A program made the translations under genes and the position numbers. Shown here one piece after another: positions 47,302 to 54,647 of a DNA stretch of 64,000 nucleotides. The notes under the pieces were generated by a model. The model saw only the letters and a program-made list of their open reading frames with translations. It made no database searches and was not told where the DNA came from. Positions within the stretch are counted from its first letter, which is position 1. Each line of letters opens with the position of its first letter. Source of the DNA: Nocardioidaceae bacterium (GTDB taxonomy: Bacteria; Actinomycetota; Actinomycetes; Propionibacteriales; Nocardioidaceae); NCBI GenBank assembly GCA_009780515.1, contig WQZX01000005.1:1-64000 (forward strand). The letters are read 5' to 3'.

Positions 47302-47307
47302 TAGCGT
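47302..47307 (+). promoter_or_regulatory. -10 hexamer TAGCGT, leader transcript
   Basis: TAGCGT lies 44 bases before the GTG of the small uORF, so the mRNA would have a real 5' leader with a Shine-Dalgarno sequence, unlike the leaderless genes around it. Confidence 0.35.
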
Positions 47308-47345
47308 GTGCGCTGACCGTGACCCGGACCAGGGAGGTGAGACCC

Positions 47346-47408
47346 GTGACCATCGTCGATGTTCCCACGTGGGTGCTCCCCGGATCCGTCACGGAGCGCG
47401 CGGCCTGA
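47346..47408 (+). CDS. 20-residue upstream leader peptide (uORF)
   Basis: GTG start reading MTIVDVPTWVLPGSVTERAA then TGA, preceded by AGGGAGGTGAG, one of the strongest Shine-Dalgarno sequences in the window. Too short for the ORF track. Its stop codon forms the loop of a perfect GCGGCC/GGCCGC hairpin, and a second hairpin covers the Shine-Dalgarno of the alpha/beta hydrolase 36 bases on. The design suggests translation-dependent control; the peptide has no obvious run of a sensed amino acid. Confidence 0.5.
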   Translation: MTIVDVPTWVLPGSVTERAA

Positions 47409-47443
47409 GGCCGCCGGGAGTGCCCGTCACGAGAGGCATTCCC
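47400..47443 (+). promoter_or_regulatory. tandem hairpins: uORF stop and hydrolase ribosome-binding site
   Basis: Hairpin 1: GCGGCC (47400-47405), loop TGA (the uORF stop), GGCCGC (47409-47414). Hairpin 2: GGGAGTGCC (47416-47424) with GGCATTCCC (47435-47443), nine pairs with one G-U, a 10-base loop, ending at the base before the hydrolase ATG. The GAGAGG Shine-Dalgarno (47431-47436) lies partly in its stem. Confidence 0.5.
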
Positions 47444-48207
47444 ATGACCACCCTGAATCCTGCCGATCTCCGCACGCTCTCCCGCGAGACGTCCGACGGA
47501 GTCACCACCACCGAGCTCGTCCTCGGCGACGTCACCGCCGTGCTCTGGTCGCCCGAGGACGCCGAGCCCGGTACGCCGCTGGTCCTGCTGTGCCACAGCG
47601 GCGGACGCCACCGTCACCACCCGTCCATGACCGGCCGCGCCCGGCGGCTGACCGAGGCCGGGATGCGCGCCTGCGCGCTCGACATCGTCGGCCACGGCGG
47701 CCGCCCCCGCACGCCGTACGACGAGGAGGCGGTCGCGCTGATCCACGCGGCAGGCGGGCCGGCGAGCCCGTCGGGCCGATCGTCGAGCGCTACAACGCCG
47801 ATCTCGCCGATCGTACGGTGCCGGAGTGGCGGGCCCTGCAGGCCGGGCTCCTCGCACTGCCCGAGATCGGGGAGGCGCCCGTCGGCTACTGGGGCATCAC
47901 GCTCGGCACCGCCGTCGGCGTACCGCTCATCGCGGCCGAGCCCCTCATCCGCGCCGCCGCACTGGGTCTGTTCTGGCCGTCGACCCTGCTCGACGCCGCC
48001 CGACGGGTCACCATCCCCGTCGAGCTCGCCTTCCAGCGCGACGACGAGGAGATCCCGTTCGCCGGCGGCCTCGAGCTGTACGACGCCCTCGGCTCCGCCG
48101 AGAAGTCGCTCCACGTCAACGCGGGCCGGCACATGGCCTTCCCGAGGTTCGAGGCCGACTCCGCCGTCCGGTTCTTCGAGCGGCACCTCGGCGGTGTCGA
48201 TGGTTGA
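47444..48207 (+). pseudogene. alpha/beta hydrolase, frameshifted
   Basis: N-terminal half reads in one frame from ATG 47444 (MTTLNPADLRTLSRETSDGVTTTELVLGDV ... GTPLVLLCHSGGRHRHHP) to about 47755; the C-terminal half (GEPVGPIVERYNADLADRTVPEWRALQAG ... KSLHVNAGRHMAFPRFEADSAVRFFERHL) continues in the -1 frame to a TGA at 48207. Joined, they make a normal alpha/beta hydrolase of about 254 residues with the late acidic and His regions intact. Restoring one G in the run at 47756-47758 would fix the frame. Either a real recent mutation, a slippage site or a sequence error. The ORF track's 952-residue frame is an artefact running through into the SDR. Confidence 0.7.
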
Positions 48208-48478
48208 GCAGCCTGGCCCGGTGGGCCTCGGCTTGCGCGCCGCGTCGGTTGCGACCGACAGCAGTTACGGGAAGAGTGGCCTCCGGTCGGGCGCCGTTGC
48301 CGCTCGCCGACGGCATACTGCTGGGCAACCGCCATCACCACCGCGCCCACGACACCCACTACGAGACCGAACGACTCGCGTCCGGCGACCTCAGGTTCCA
48401 CCGCCGCAGCTGAGACCTCGACAAAGCCCGTTGAACCATCGGCCGTGTCGGTCGGCCGGCGTTACTAGGCTCGGTGCC
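48208..48478. other. intergenic region flanked by degenerate REP halves
   Basis: 271 bases with no convincing gene. CGATGGTTGA at the left edge and TTGAACCATCG at 48431-48441 are inverted, and the right part (GACCTCGACAAAGCCCGTTG) resembles the REP core seen in sufR. A minus-strand reading has a short hydrophobic stretch (GLVVGVVGAVVMAVAQQYAVG) that could be a decayed membrane protein, not supported enough to call. Confidence 0.35.
48466..48471 (+). promoter_or_regulatory. -10 hexamer TAGGCT, SDR gene
   Basis: TAGGCT ends seven bases before the SDR ATG at 48479. Confidence 0.5.
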
Positions 48479-49249
48479 ATGGATCTCGAGCTGCGTGATC
48501 GTGTGTACGTCGTCACGGGCGGCACCCGCGGCCTCGGCCGGGCGACGGCCGAGGCTCTCGTGGCGGACGGTGCCCGGGTCGTCGTGTCCCGGCGCGACCC
48601 GGAGTCCGTGGCCGACACCGTGATGGCGCTGGTCGAGTCGACCGGCGAGGACGTCGCGATCGGGGTGCCGGCGGACAACGCCGATCCGGACACGCCCGCC
48701 TCGCTCATCGCTGCCGCGCGCGACAGGTGGGGGCGCTTGGACGGTGCGCTGATCAGCGTCGGCGGGCCGCCCGCAGGGCCGGTGTTGGCGACGGCCGACG
48801 AGGACTGGACCAGCGCGTTCGGGTCGGTGTTCCTGGGCGCGGTGCGGCTGGGGCGCGAGATCGGTGCGGCGCTCGGCGACGGGGGAGCGCTGGCGTTCGT
48901 GCTGTCGACGAGCGTGAAGCAGCCGATCGACAACCTCGCGATCTCCAATGGGCTGCGGCCCGGTCTGGCGATGGTCGCGAAGGGTCTCGCCGACGAGCTC
49001 GGGCCGGCGGGCGTCCGCGTCAACGGGCTGTTGCCGGGGCGCGTCGAGACCGGTCGGGTCGCCGAGCTCGACGCGAGCACCCCGGATCCGGCAGCGGCGC
49101 GCGCGGCGTACGAGGCTCGGATCCCGCTGCGCCGCTACGGCCGCCCGGCGGAGTTCGGGCGCGTCGCGGCGTTCCTGCTCTCGCCGGCCGCATCCTTCGT
49201 CTCCGGGGTCATGCTGCCCGTCGACGGCGGGATGTCACGGGGTCTCTGA
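48479..49249 (+). CDS. short-chain dehydrogenase/reductase lacking the canonical Tyr
   Basis: 256 residues of the FabG-like SDR fold. The cofactor motif is VVTGGTRGLGRATAEAL and the catalytic serine lies in VLSTSVKQPIDNLAISNGLRPGLAMVAKGLADELG. Where classical SDRs have YxxxK, this protein has an N-G-L-R-P segment with the Lys kept, as in a known atypical SDR subgroup; activity cannot be assumed. C-terminal ASFVSGVMLPVDGGMSRGL is standard. The last 15 bases overlap the convergent SURF1 gene. Confidence 0.88.
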   Translation: MDLELRDRVYVVTGGTRGLGRATAEALVADGARVVVSRRDPESVADTVMALVESTGEDVAIGVPADNADPDTPASLIAAARDRWGRLDGALISVGGPPAGPVLATADEDWTSAFGSVFLGAVRLGREIGAALGDGGALAFVLSTSVKQPIDNLAISNGLRPGLAMVAKGLADELGPAGVRVNGLLPGRVETGRVAELDASTPDPAAARAAYEARIPLRRYGRPAEFGRVAAFLLSPAASFVSGVMLPVDGGMSRGL

Positions 49250-50095
49250 GGGCTGCCGATCGGGCGTCGGTGTACGACGACCGGCCTGTCGGCCGCGCTC
49301 GGCCTCGGCGTCGGCAGCGGCCGCCGCGGCACGGCGACGTGCGGCGCGGTTGCCGTTGTTGCGCTCGTCCCAGGCGAGGTAGATGAATCCCCCCGCGCCG
49401 AGGATGCCGAAGAACCACCACTGCAGGCCGTAGAAGAAGTGCGGGCCGTTGGACAGGTCGGGCATGTCGTCGCGGCCCAGCTTCTTGGCCGGCCCGGGGG
49501 ACTCGGACTTGAGCTGCACGAAGCCGCCGTAGGTCTGCATGCCGAGGGCCTGGCCGATCGCGGTGCTCGAGATCGCGCGCACGGAGTGGTCGGCGACCTC
49601 GGTGCTGCTGCCGGACCCGTCCTGGCGCACCCAGCCGACGATCGTGACCTTGCCGGTCGGGGGCGGCGGGATCTTGCTCAGCGGCGGCTCCGGGTTGTCG
49701 CTGGCGAACCATCCGCGGTTGACCAGCAGCACGTTGCCGTTCGACATCTTCAGGGGCACGACGACGTTGGCCCCGGGGTCGCCCTCGTCGTCGGTCTGGT
49801 AGCGCACGATGATGCTGCTGGCGGGGTCGTACGTGCCGGTGGCCTTGACGACCGTCCACTCCTGGAGGTCCCCGACGGGCCGGCCGGGAGCGAGCACGTC
49901 CGAGACGGGCTTCGGCGACTGGCGGTAGTTGGCGCGGATGATGGCGTTCTCGTGCTTGGTGTTCTGGAGCCGGTCGAACTGCCAGCCGCCGAGCCACCAG
50001 CACGCGTAGGCGAGCACGATGATGGCGAGGAAGAACAGCACCCAGCGGCGGGACAGCAGGAACCGCCAGGATTGGGGCCCGTCGGACGATGTCAC
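49235..50095 (-). CDS. SURF1-family cytochrome oxidase assembly protein
   Basis: 286 residues, two membrane segments bounding an extracytoplasmic domain as in SURF1: first at about 17-38 (WVLFFLAIIVLAYACWWLGGWQFDRL, the hallmark G-W-Q-x-x-R), second near 237-256 (YGLQWWFFGILGAGGFIYLAW). NVLLVNRGWF and RYQTDD are family motifs. Helps assemble haem-copper oxidase, consistent with ctaA and ctaB in the window. The start is GTG at 50095, six bases after TACCTT; the track's extension overlaps moaA's promoter. Ala/Arg-rich C-terminal tail. Confidence 0.9.
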   Translation of the reverse strand: MTSSDGPQSWRFLLSRRWVLFFLAIIVLAYACWWLGGWQFDRLQNTKHENAIIRANYRQSPKPVSDVLAPGRPVGDLQEWTVVKATGTYDPASSIIVRYQTDDEGDPGANVVVPLKMSNGNVLLVNRGWFASDNPEPPLSKIPPPPTGKVTIVGWVRQDGSGSSTEVADHSVRAISSTAIGQALGMQTYGGFVQLKSESPGPAKKLGRDDMPDLSNGPHFFYGLQWWFFGILGAGGFIYLAWDERNNGNRAARRRAAAAAADAEAERGRQAGRRTPTPDRQPSETP

Positions 50096-50101
50096 GCAAC
50101 A

Positions 50102-50107
50102 AAGGTA
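50102..50107 (-). promoter_or_regulatory. -10 hexamer TACCTT, SURF1 gene
   Basis: TACCTT (minus strand) ends six bases before the GTG at 50095. Confidence 0.4.
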
Positions 50108-50118
50108 GGCGGCGTGCC

Positions 50119-50124
50119 TAGACT
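50119..50124 (+). promoter_or_regulatory. -10 hexamer TAGACT, moaA
   Basis: TAGACT ends six bases before the moaA ATG at 50131. Confidence 0.45.
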
Positions 50125-50130
50125 TGCTGC

Positions 50131-51129
50131 ATGCAGGGGCTCCCACTGGTCGACCGTTTCGGTCGCGTCGCGACAGATCTGCGGGTCTCGCTGACCGACC
50201 GCTGCAACCTGCGCTGCACCTACTGCATGCCCGCCGAGGGCCTCGACTGGATGCCGCGCGACGACCAGCTCACCGACGACGAGGTCGTCCGGCTCATCGG
50301 TGTCGCGGTGGGTGAGCTGGGCGTCCGCGAGGTGCGCTTCACCGGTGGCGAGCCCCTCGTACGACGAGGCCTGGTCGACATCGTGCGCCGGGTCCGAGCG
50401 CTCGACCCGGGCGTGGAGATGTCGGTGACCACCAACGGCCTGGGCCTGGACCGCACCGCGGCCGCGCTGGCCGAGGCGGGCCTGGACAGGGTCAATGTGT
50501 CGCTGGACACGGTGCGCCCCGACACCTTCGCCGAGATCACCCGCCGCGACCGGTTCGACGACGTCGTGGCGGGCCTCGAGGCCGCCGAGGCAGCAGGTCT
50601 CGGACCGATCAAGGTCAACGCGGTGCTGTTGCGCGGCGTCAACGACGACCAGGCACCCGAGCTGCTGGGCTGGTGCGTCGACCGCGGCTACCAGCTGCGC
50701 TTCATCGAGCAGATGCCTCTGGACGCCCAGCACGGCTGGTCGCGCGACCGGATGGTGACGGCCGACGAGATCTTCGAGCGGCTGGCGGCCCAGTTCGCCC
50801 TGGCGCCGGCCTCCGAGCCGCGGGGGAGCGCACCGGCCGAGCTGTTCACCGTCGACGGCGGTCCGGCCACCGTCGGTGTGATCGCGTCGGTCACGCGTCC
50901 GTTCTGCGGCGACTGCGACCGCACCCGCCTGACCGCGGACGGCCAGATCCGCAACTGCCTGTTCGCCCGTGAGGAGTCCGACCTCCGCACCGCGCTCCGC
51001 ACCGGAGCCGACGACGGCGAGCTGGCCGAGCGGTGGCTCAAGGCCATGTGGGGCAAGGCGGCCGGCCACGGGATCGACGACCCCAGCTTCCTGCAGCCCG
51101 ACCGGCCGATGTCCGCGATCGGCGGCTGA
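50131..51129 (+). CDS. moaA: GTP 3',8-cyclase MoaA
   Basis: Radical SAM enzyme starting molybdenum cofactor synthesis. 332 residues: first cluster motif CNLRCTYCMP at about 23-32, SAM region VRFTGGEPLVRRGL, VSLDTV, and second 4Fe-4S ligands in FCGDCDRTRLTADGQIRNCLF; the C-terminus ends in the Gly-Gly typical of MoaA. No other moa genes are nearby. Its product pathway supplies the cofactor needed by the molybdopterin hydroxylase at 23 kb. The stop codon is the loop of a terminator hairpin. Confidence 0.96.
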   Translation: MQGLPLVDRFGRVATDLRVSLTDRCNLRCTYCMPAEGLDWMPRDDQLTDDEVVRLIGVAVGELGVREVRFTGGEPLVRRGLVDIVRRVRALDPGVEMSVTTNGLGLDRTAAALAEAGLDRVNVSLDTVRPDTFAEITRRDRFDDVVAGLEAAEAAGLGPIKVNAVLLRGVNDDQAPELLGWCVDRGYQLRFIEQMPLDAQHGWSRDRMVTADEIFERLAAQFALAPASEPRGSAPAELFTVDGGPATVGVIASVTRPFCGDCDRTRLTADGQIRNCLFAREESDLRTALRTGADDGELAERWLKAMWGKAAGHGIDDPSFLQPDRPMSAIGG

Positions 51130-51140
51130 GCCGCCGATCG
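51116..51140. terminator. perfect hairpin with the moaA stop codon as loop
   Basis: CGATCGGCGGC and GCCGCCGATCG form a perfect 11-bp stem with a 3-base loop that is the moaA TGA. It lies between convergent moaA and the small zinc-binding protein gene and can terminate both. Confidence 0.65.
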
Positions 51141-51146
51141 GTCCTG

Positions 51147-51338
51147 CTAGGGCGTGTGCGTCACCGTCTCCTTGAGGAAGCCGCGCGCGCCGAGGAACGC
51201 CTCCAGCGACTCCCGGTGGGCCTCGCACGCGAGCCACCTCTTGCGCCGGTCCGGCGTGTGCAGCTTCGGGTTGTTCCAGAGCAGCTGCCACACGGCGGGC
51301 TCACGACACCCCTTGGCCGAGCAGACGTCAGGCTCCAT
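51147..51338 (-). CDS. small conserved zinc-ribbon-like protein
   Basis: 63 residues with candidate metal ligands C-x4-C (VCSAKGCREPA) and C-x2-H (ACEAHRE), plus WQLLWNNPKLHTPDRRKRWLA between them, a strongly conserved actinobacterial pattern of unknown function. ATG overlaps the end of the DUF3099 gene by 11 bases, so the two are co-translated. Confidence 0.75.
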   Translation of the reverse strand: MEPDVCSAKGCREPAVWQLLWNNPKLHTPDRRKRWLACEAHRESLEAFLGARGFLKETVTHTP

Positions 51339-51663
51339 CCGGGCCCTCGTCGTCGTCGCCGTCGTCGTCCGCCTCGTCGAGCTCGCGGTAGGGCGAGACG
51401 CCGTTGACCAGGCCCATGGTGTCCTGGCGCGAGTCGTTGGCGTTGGCCATCACGACGGCGAAGTACGGGAGGATCAGCGCGGCGCCGATCAGGATCGGCC
51501 ACAGCCAGTTGACGTGGTAGGCGCCGGAGATCACCGCGCCCACGAAGCAGAGCGCGCGGATGCTCATCGACACGAGGTAGCGACGCTGCCGACGCGCGAG
51601 GTCGGCGGCCGGGCCGGAGCCCGCTGTGGTGATCCGGATGGCACCGGAGTCCGATCGCGCCAT
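51328..51663 (-). CDS. DUF3099 membrane protein
   Basis: 111 residues with two membrane segments (about 33-52 and 55-73) after a basic N-terminus (LARRQRRYLVSMSIRALCF), and an acidic C-terminal tail (ELDEADDDGDDDEGPDG). Matches the actinobacterial DUF3099 family, function unknown. ATG is six bases after TAGGAT; upstream of and overlapping the zinc-ribbon gene. Confidence 0.8.
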   Translation of the reverse strand: MARSDSGAIRITTAGSGPAADLARRQRRYLVSMSIRALCFVGAVISGAYHVNWLWPILIGAALILPYFAVVMANANDSRQDTMGLVNGVSPYRELDEADDDGDDDEGPDGA

Positions 51664-51669
51664 AGGTCG

Positions 51670-51675
51670 ATCCTA
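51670..51675 (-). promoter_or_regulatory. -10 hexamer TAGGAT, DUF3099 operon
   Basis: TAGGAT (minus strand) ends six bases before the ATG at 51663. Confidence 0.45.
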
Positions 51676-51710
51676 CGGCGGCGTACGACGACGGACGAGG
51701 GCAGTGCCGA

Positions 51711-51716
51711 TAGGGT
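51711..51716 (+). promoter_or_regulatory. -10 hexamer TAGGGT, dodecin
   Basis: TAGGGT ends six bases before the dodecin ATG at 51723. Confidence 0.45.
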
Positions 51717-51722
51717 CGATCC

Positions 51723-51938
51723 ATGTCCAACCGCACCTATCGCGTCACCGAGATCGTCGGCACCTCGCCCGACGGGATCGACCAGGCAGTCCGCAACGGC
51801 ATCGAGCGCACCGGCCAGACCCTGCGCCACGTCGACTGGTTCGAGATCACCCAGGTCCGCGGCCAGGTCAAGGACGGCGTCGTCTCCCACTTCCAGGTGG
51901 GGATGAAGGTCGGCTTCCGGCTCGAGGACGACGAGTAG
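51723..51938 (+). CDS. dodecin
   Basis: 71-residue flavin-storage protein that forms hollow dodecamers and binds FMN, riboflavin or CoA. The family pattern YRVTEIVGTSPDGIDQAVRNGIERTGQTLRHVDWFEITQVRGQVKDG is complete, including the flavin-stacking Trp and the conserved Gln. Single gene with a leaderless-type promoter, followed by the 164-bp inverted-repeat element. Confidence 0.93.
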   Translation: MSNRTYRVTEIVGTSPDGIDQAVRNGIERTGQTLRHVDWFEITQVRGQVKDGVVSHFQVGMKVGFRLEDDE

Positions 51939-51949
51939 GGCCTAGCGGC

Positions 51950-52113
51950 ACTAGGCCGTGTTGGTAAAGCCCCGGCCTGCTGCGCGCCGCGCTGTACGCA
52001 CTCCGGCGGCGTTGCCAGCGCTCAACAGGCGCCCGGCCTGCGCATCGGCGCCTTGCCGGCGCACGCACATCGCGACGCTCGCGACGGCCCCGGCTTTACC
52101 AACGCGGCCTAGT
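51950..52113. repeat. 164-bp element with 22-bp terminal inverted repeats
   Basis: Ends ACTAGGCCGTGTTGGTAAAG (51950) and its complement at 52092-52113 match at 21 of 22 positions, with GGCC pairing beyond. CTAG forms the outermost core of each end, a known target for several insertion-sequence families. The interior is GC-rich with no ORF of its own. Just outside the left end GGCCTAG (51939-51945) is repeated as in the right end. This fits a small non-autonomous mobile element or a structured intergenic RNA. Confidence 0.65.
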
Positions 52114-52148
52114 CCCAACGGGTCTGCCGAGGGCCGGTCGCCGCCGCA

Positions 52149-52154
52149 TACGCT
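52149..52154 (+). promoter_or_regulatory. -10 hexamer TACGCT, SixA gene
   Basis: TACGCT ends six bases before the GTG at 52161. Confidence 0.45.
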
Positions 52155-52160
52155 CTGTCC

Positions 52161-52673
52161 GTGGAGAGAGCACACACGCTGGTGGTGATCCGGCATGCCA
52201 AGGCGGAGGACTACGCGGCCGACGACCATGCCCGTCACCTGACCGACAGCGGGATCGCCGCTGCCGACGATGCCGGTCGATGGCTCGCCTCGAGCGGCGT
52301 GTCCGCCGACGCGGCGTACGTCTCGGCGGCGACGCGCACGCGTGAGACCTGGGCACGGCTCGCCGGCGCGGCCGGCTGGTCGGTCGAGCCGGAGTACGAC
52401 GACGCGCTCTACGCCACCGACGAGGACGGCGTGCTCGAGATCGTGTGCCGCACGGACGAGGCGGTCGGAACGCTCGTGGTCGTCGGCCACAACCCGTCGA
52501 TCGGGGTGCTGGCGCAGATCCTGGACGACGGCGAGGGCGCGGCCGACGTCACCGAGCGGCTGGTGAGCGGCTACCCGACGGCCGGCGTGCTGGTCCTCGA
52601 CGTGCCGGGCCCGTGGGCCGCGCTGGCGCCGATGGGCGCGCGCCCGCGCGCCTTCCACGTCGGCAGGGGCTGA
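52161..52673 (+). CDS. SixA-type histidine phosphatase
   Basis: 170 residues of the histidine-phosphatase superfamily. Catalytic VIRHAKAED (RHG-like motif near the N-terminus), SAATRTRETW with the phosphate arginine, and VVGHNPSIGVL holding the second histidine. SixA dephosphorylates phosphohistidine in E. coli; the actinobacterial substrate is unverified. GTG start set by the TACGCT hexamer. Convergent with serB. Confidence 0.85.
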   Translation: MERAHTLVVIRHAKAEDYAADDHARHLTDSGIAAADDAGRWLASSGVSADAAYVSAATRTRETWARLAGAAGWSVEPEYDDALYATDEDGVLEIVCRTDEAVGTLVVVGHNPSIGVLAQILDDGEGAADVTERLVSGYPTAGVLVLDVPGPWAALAPMGARPRAFHVGRG

Positions 52674-52704
52674 CCGCCCGACCGCGCGACTGGCTGGCCG
52701 TCGG

Positions 52705-53907
52705 TCAGATCGGCGGCGCCGGGGTCACGACCCCCGCCTCGCGGTCGGCCGCCTCGATGTCCTCGCGGCTGATGCCGAGGAGATACATGATGGTGTCGAG
52801 GTAGGGCACGTTCAGCGAGGTGTCGGCGGCCTCGCGCACGACCGGCCGGGCGTTGTAGGCGATGCCGAGCCCGGCTGCCGCGAGCATGTCGAGGTCGTTG
52901 GCGCCGTCGCCGATCGCGATCGTCGCGGCCTCGGGCACGCCGAGGTCGGCGGCGAACTCCCGCAGCGCTCGCGCCTTGCCGGCACGGTCGACGACCTCGC
53001 CGACGACCCGGCCGCTGAGCCTGCCGTCGACGACCTCGAGGGTGTTGGCGCGGGCGCGGTGGATCCCGAGGTCGGCCGCGAGGCGGTCGGTGATCTGGCT
53101 GAACCCGCCGGAGACGATCGCGAACCGGTAGCCGAGCCGGCGCAGGATGCGCACCAGGGTGCGGGCGCCCGGGTTCACCACGATCTGGCCGTACACCTCG
53201 TCGAGCACCCGCTCGTCGAGGCCCTCCAGCAATGCCACCCGCTCGCGGAGCGACTCAGCGAAGTCGAGCTCGCCGCGCATGGCCCGCTCGGTGATCTCGG
53301 CGACCTGCGCGCCGAACCCCGCGTGTGCGGCGAGCATCTCGATGACCTCACCCTCGATGAGCGTGGAGTCGACGTCCATCACGATCAGCCGCATGCCGTG
53401 GCGCAGCAGCGACGCCGGCTGGACCGCCACGTCGATGCCCTGGCGGGCGGCCTCCTTCGCCAGCGAGGTCCGCAGGCGTGCGGGCTCGATGCCGGAGACG
53501 TCCATCTCGATCGCGGTGACGGGGTAGCGCGCCATCCGCTCGATGCGGTCGATGTTGCCGCCCGCATCGGCGATGCGGCCGGCGACGGCGCCCATCGCCG
53601 CGGCCTTGAGCGGCGCGCCGATGACGGTGACGTGCGCGCGGCCGCCCGCACGGCTGCGGTTGTCGCCCGAGCCCTGCTCGATCTCCACGGCCATGCCGAG
53701 ATCGGTCATGGCGGTCTCGATCGTCGTGCGCAGCCGTCGGCTGTCGTGGGGGGCGGTCACGAGGACGGCGAGCACGAGGCGTCGTCGTACGACGATCTGC
53801 TCGATGTCGACCACGGCCACGCCCGCCTGGGCGAGGACGTCGAAGATCGCGGAGGTCACGCCGGGGCGGTCCTTGCCCGTGACGGTGATCAGCAGGGTGT
53901 CGTTCAT
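52705..53907 (-). CDS. serB: phosphoserine phosphatase SerB with ACT domains
   Basis: Last step of serine biosynthesis. 400 residues: an N-terminal ACT domain (LLITVTGKDRPGVTSAIFDVLAQAGVAVVDIEQ), a second ACT-like region (about 95-170) and the HAD phosphatase (MDVDSTLIEGEVIEML, VSGGFSQITDRLA, AIGDGANDLDMLAAAGLGIAYNARP), as in mycobacterial SerB2. ATG at 53907 overlaps the upstream gene's stop as ATGA; the track's long ORF is an out-of-frame merge. Confidence 0.94.
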   Translation of the reverse strand: MNDTLLITVTGKDRPGVTSAIFDVLAQAGVAVVDIEQIVVRRRLVLAVLVTAPHDSRRLRTTIETAMTDLGMAVEIEQGSGDNRSRAGGRAHVTVIGAPLKAAAMGAVAGRIADAGGNIDRIERMARYPVTAIEMDVSGIEPARLRTSLAKEAARQGIDVAVQPASLLRHGMRLIVMDVDSTLIEGEVIEMLAAHAGFGAQVAEITERAMRGELDFAESLRERVALLEGLDERVLDEVYGQIVVNPGARTLVRILRRLGYRFAIVSGGFSQITDRLAADLGIHRARANTLEVVDGRLSGRVVGEVVDRAGKARALREFAADLGVPEAATIAIGDGANDLDMLAAAGLGIAYNARPVVREAADTSLNVPYLDTIMYLLGISREDIEAADREAGVVTPAPPI

Positions 53908-54647
53908 CGCGCCGAAGAGTATCGGGGTGGCCAGCCGTCGGGGGAGAAGGCCGCGGTCAGGGCGAGGCGGGCCGCCCGGTCCAGCGGGTCGAGCGCCTCG
54001 CGCCGGCGCGCCATCTCTCCGGCGCTCACGGCCGCCCCGTCGTCGGACGAGGCCAGCTCGACCACCTGCCACATCCGCAGGGCCCGCCCCGCGAGGTCCA
54101 CGCACCGGGGAGGTACGCCGGGCGGCGCGTGCAGCCGCTCGCTCGCCCGCAGGTCGATCAGCTCGTCGGCGATCTCGGGCCGCCAGCGCCCCACGTCGAG
54201 CGCGGCCAGGTCTCGCGCGGCGGTCAGCAGCGCCGAGCGGAGCCCGCGGTCGGCCTCGCCCAGGTCCGGTGGCGGCCTCCGGTGCGCGGAGTAAGGCGTC
54301 CACTCGACCGCCCGCCCGACGGCGCCGGGCACCAGCCCGGCGCCGGCCCCGAGCAGGAGCACCGCCTCGCCGGCGTCGATCGCGGCAGTGCTGAGGTCGC
54401 GTGGCCCGCGCAGGCCGACCGGGTCGCCGGCCGCGGGGAACACCGCGGCGATCGCCGACGCCCCCGCGGACCGCTGCCGCGCGAGGTAGGGCACCAGCCC
54501 CGGCTCGTCCCCGACGACCACGTGCGCGACGTCGGCGCCGAGCACCGCGTCGAGCAGCTCGTCGGGGCCGATCGCGCCGTCCAGCCAGGCCGTTCCCCAC
54601 CAGGCGAGGCGCGCCGAGACCGGCAGCGCGTCGTACCGGCTGCTCAC
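53904..54647 (-). CDS. conserved hypothetical protein upstream of serB
   Basis: 247 residues, soluble, rich in Ala, Arg and Asp; no motif recognised. It has a regular alternating pattern (AWLDGAIGPDELLDAVLGADVAHVVVGD ... AAIDAGEAVLLLGAGAGLVPG ... RALRMWQVVELASSDDGA) that suggests a real folded protein, and codon bias matches neighbours. GTG at 54647 has GGGGAG six bases upstream; the track start extends past it. ATGA overlap with serB argues for co-expression. Confidence 0.65.
   Translation of the reverse strand: MSSRYDALPVSARLAWWGTAWLDGAIGPDELLDAVLGADVAHVVVGDEPGLVPYLARQRSAGASAIAAVFPAAGDPVGLRGPRDLSTAAIDAGEAVLLLGAGAGLVPGAVGRAVEWTPYSAHRRPPPDLGEADRGLRSALLTAARDLAALDVGRWRPEIADELIDLRASERLHAPPGVPPRCVDLAGRALRMWQVVELASSDDGAAVSAGEMARRREALDPLDRAARLALTAAFSPDGWPPRYSSAR

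Noticed and set aside
47886-48401. minus-strand ORF with a short hydrophobic stretch between hydrolase and SDR
   Set aside because: Mostly antisense to the hydrolase; the hydrophobic part alone is too short to call a gene.
46391-49249. 952-residue plus-strand ORF
   Set aside because: Runs out of frame through glpD, then in frame through half of the frameshifted hydrolase, an intergenic region and the SDR; only the SDR and hydrolase parts are real.
51951-52658. 235-residue minus-strand ORF over the inverted-repeat element and SixA
   Set aside because: Crosses a repeat and lies antisense to SixA, which has intact catalytic motifs.
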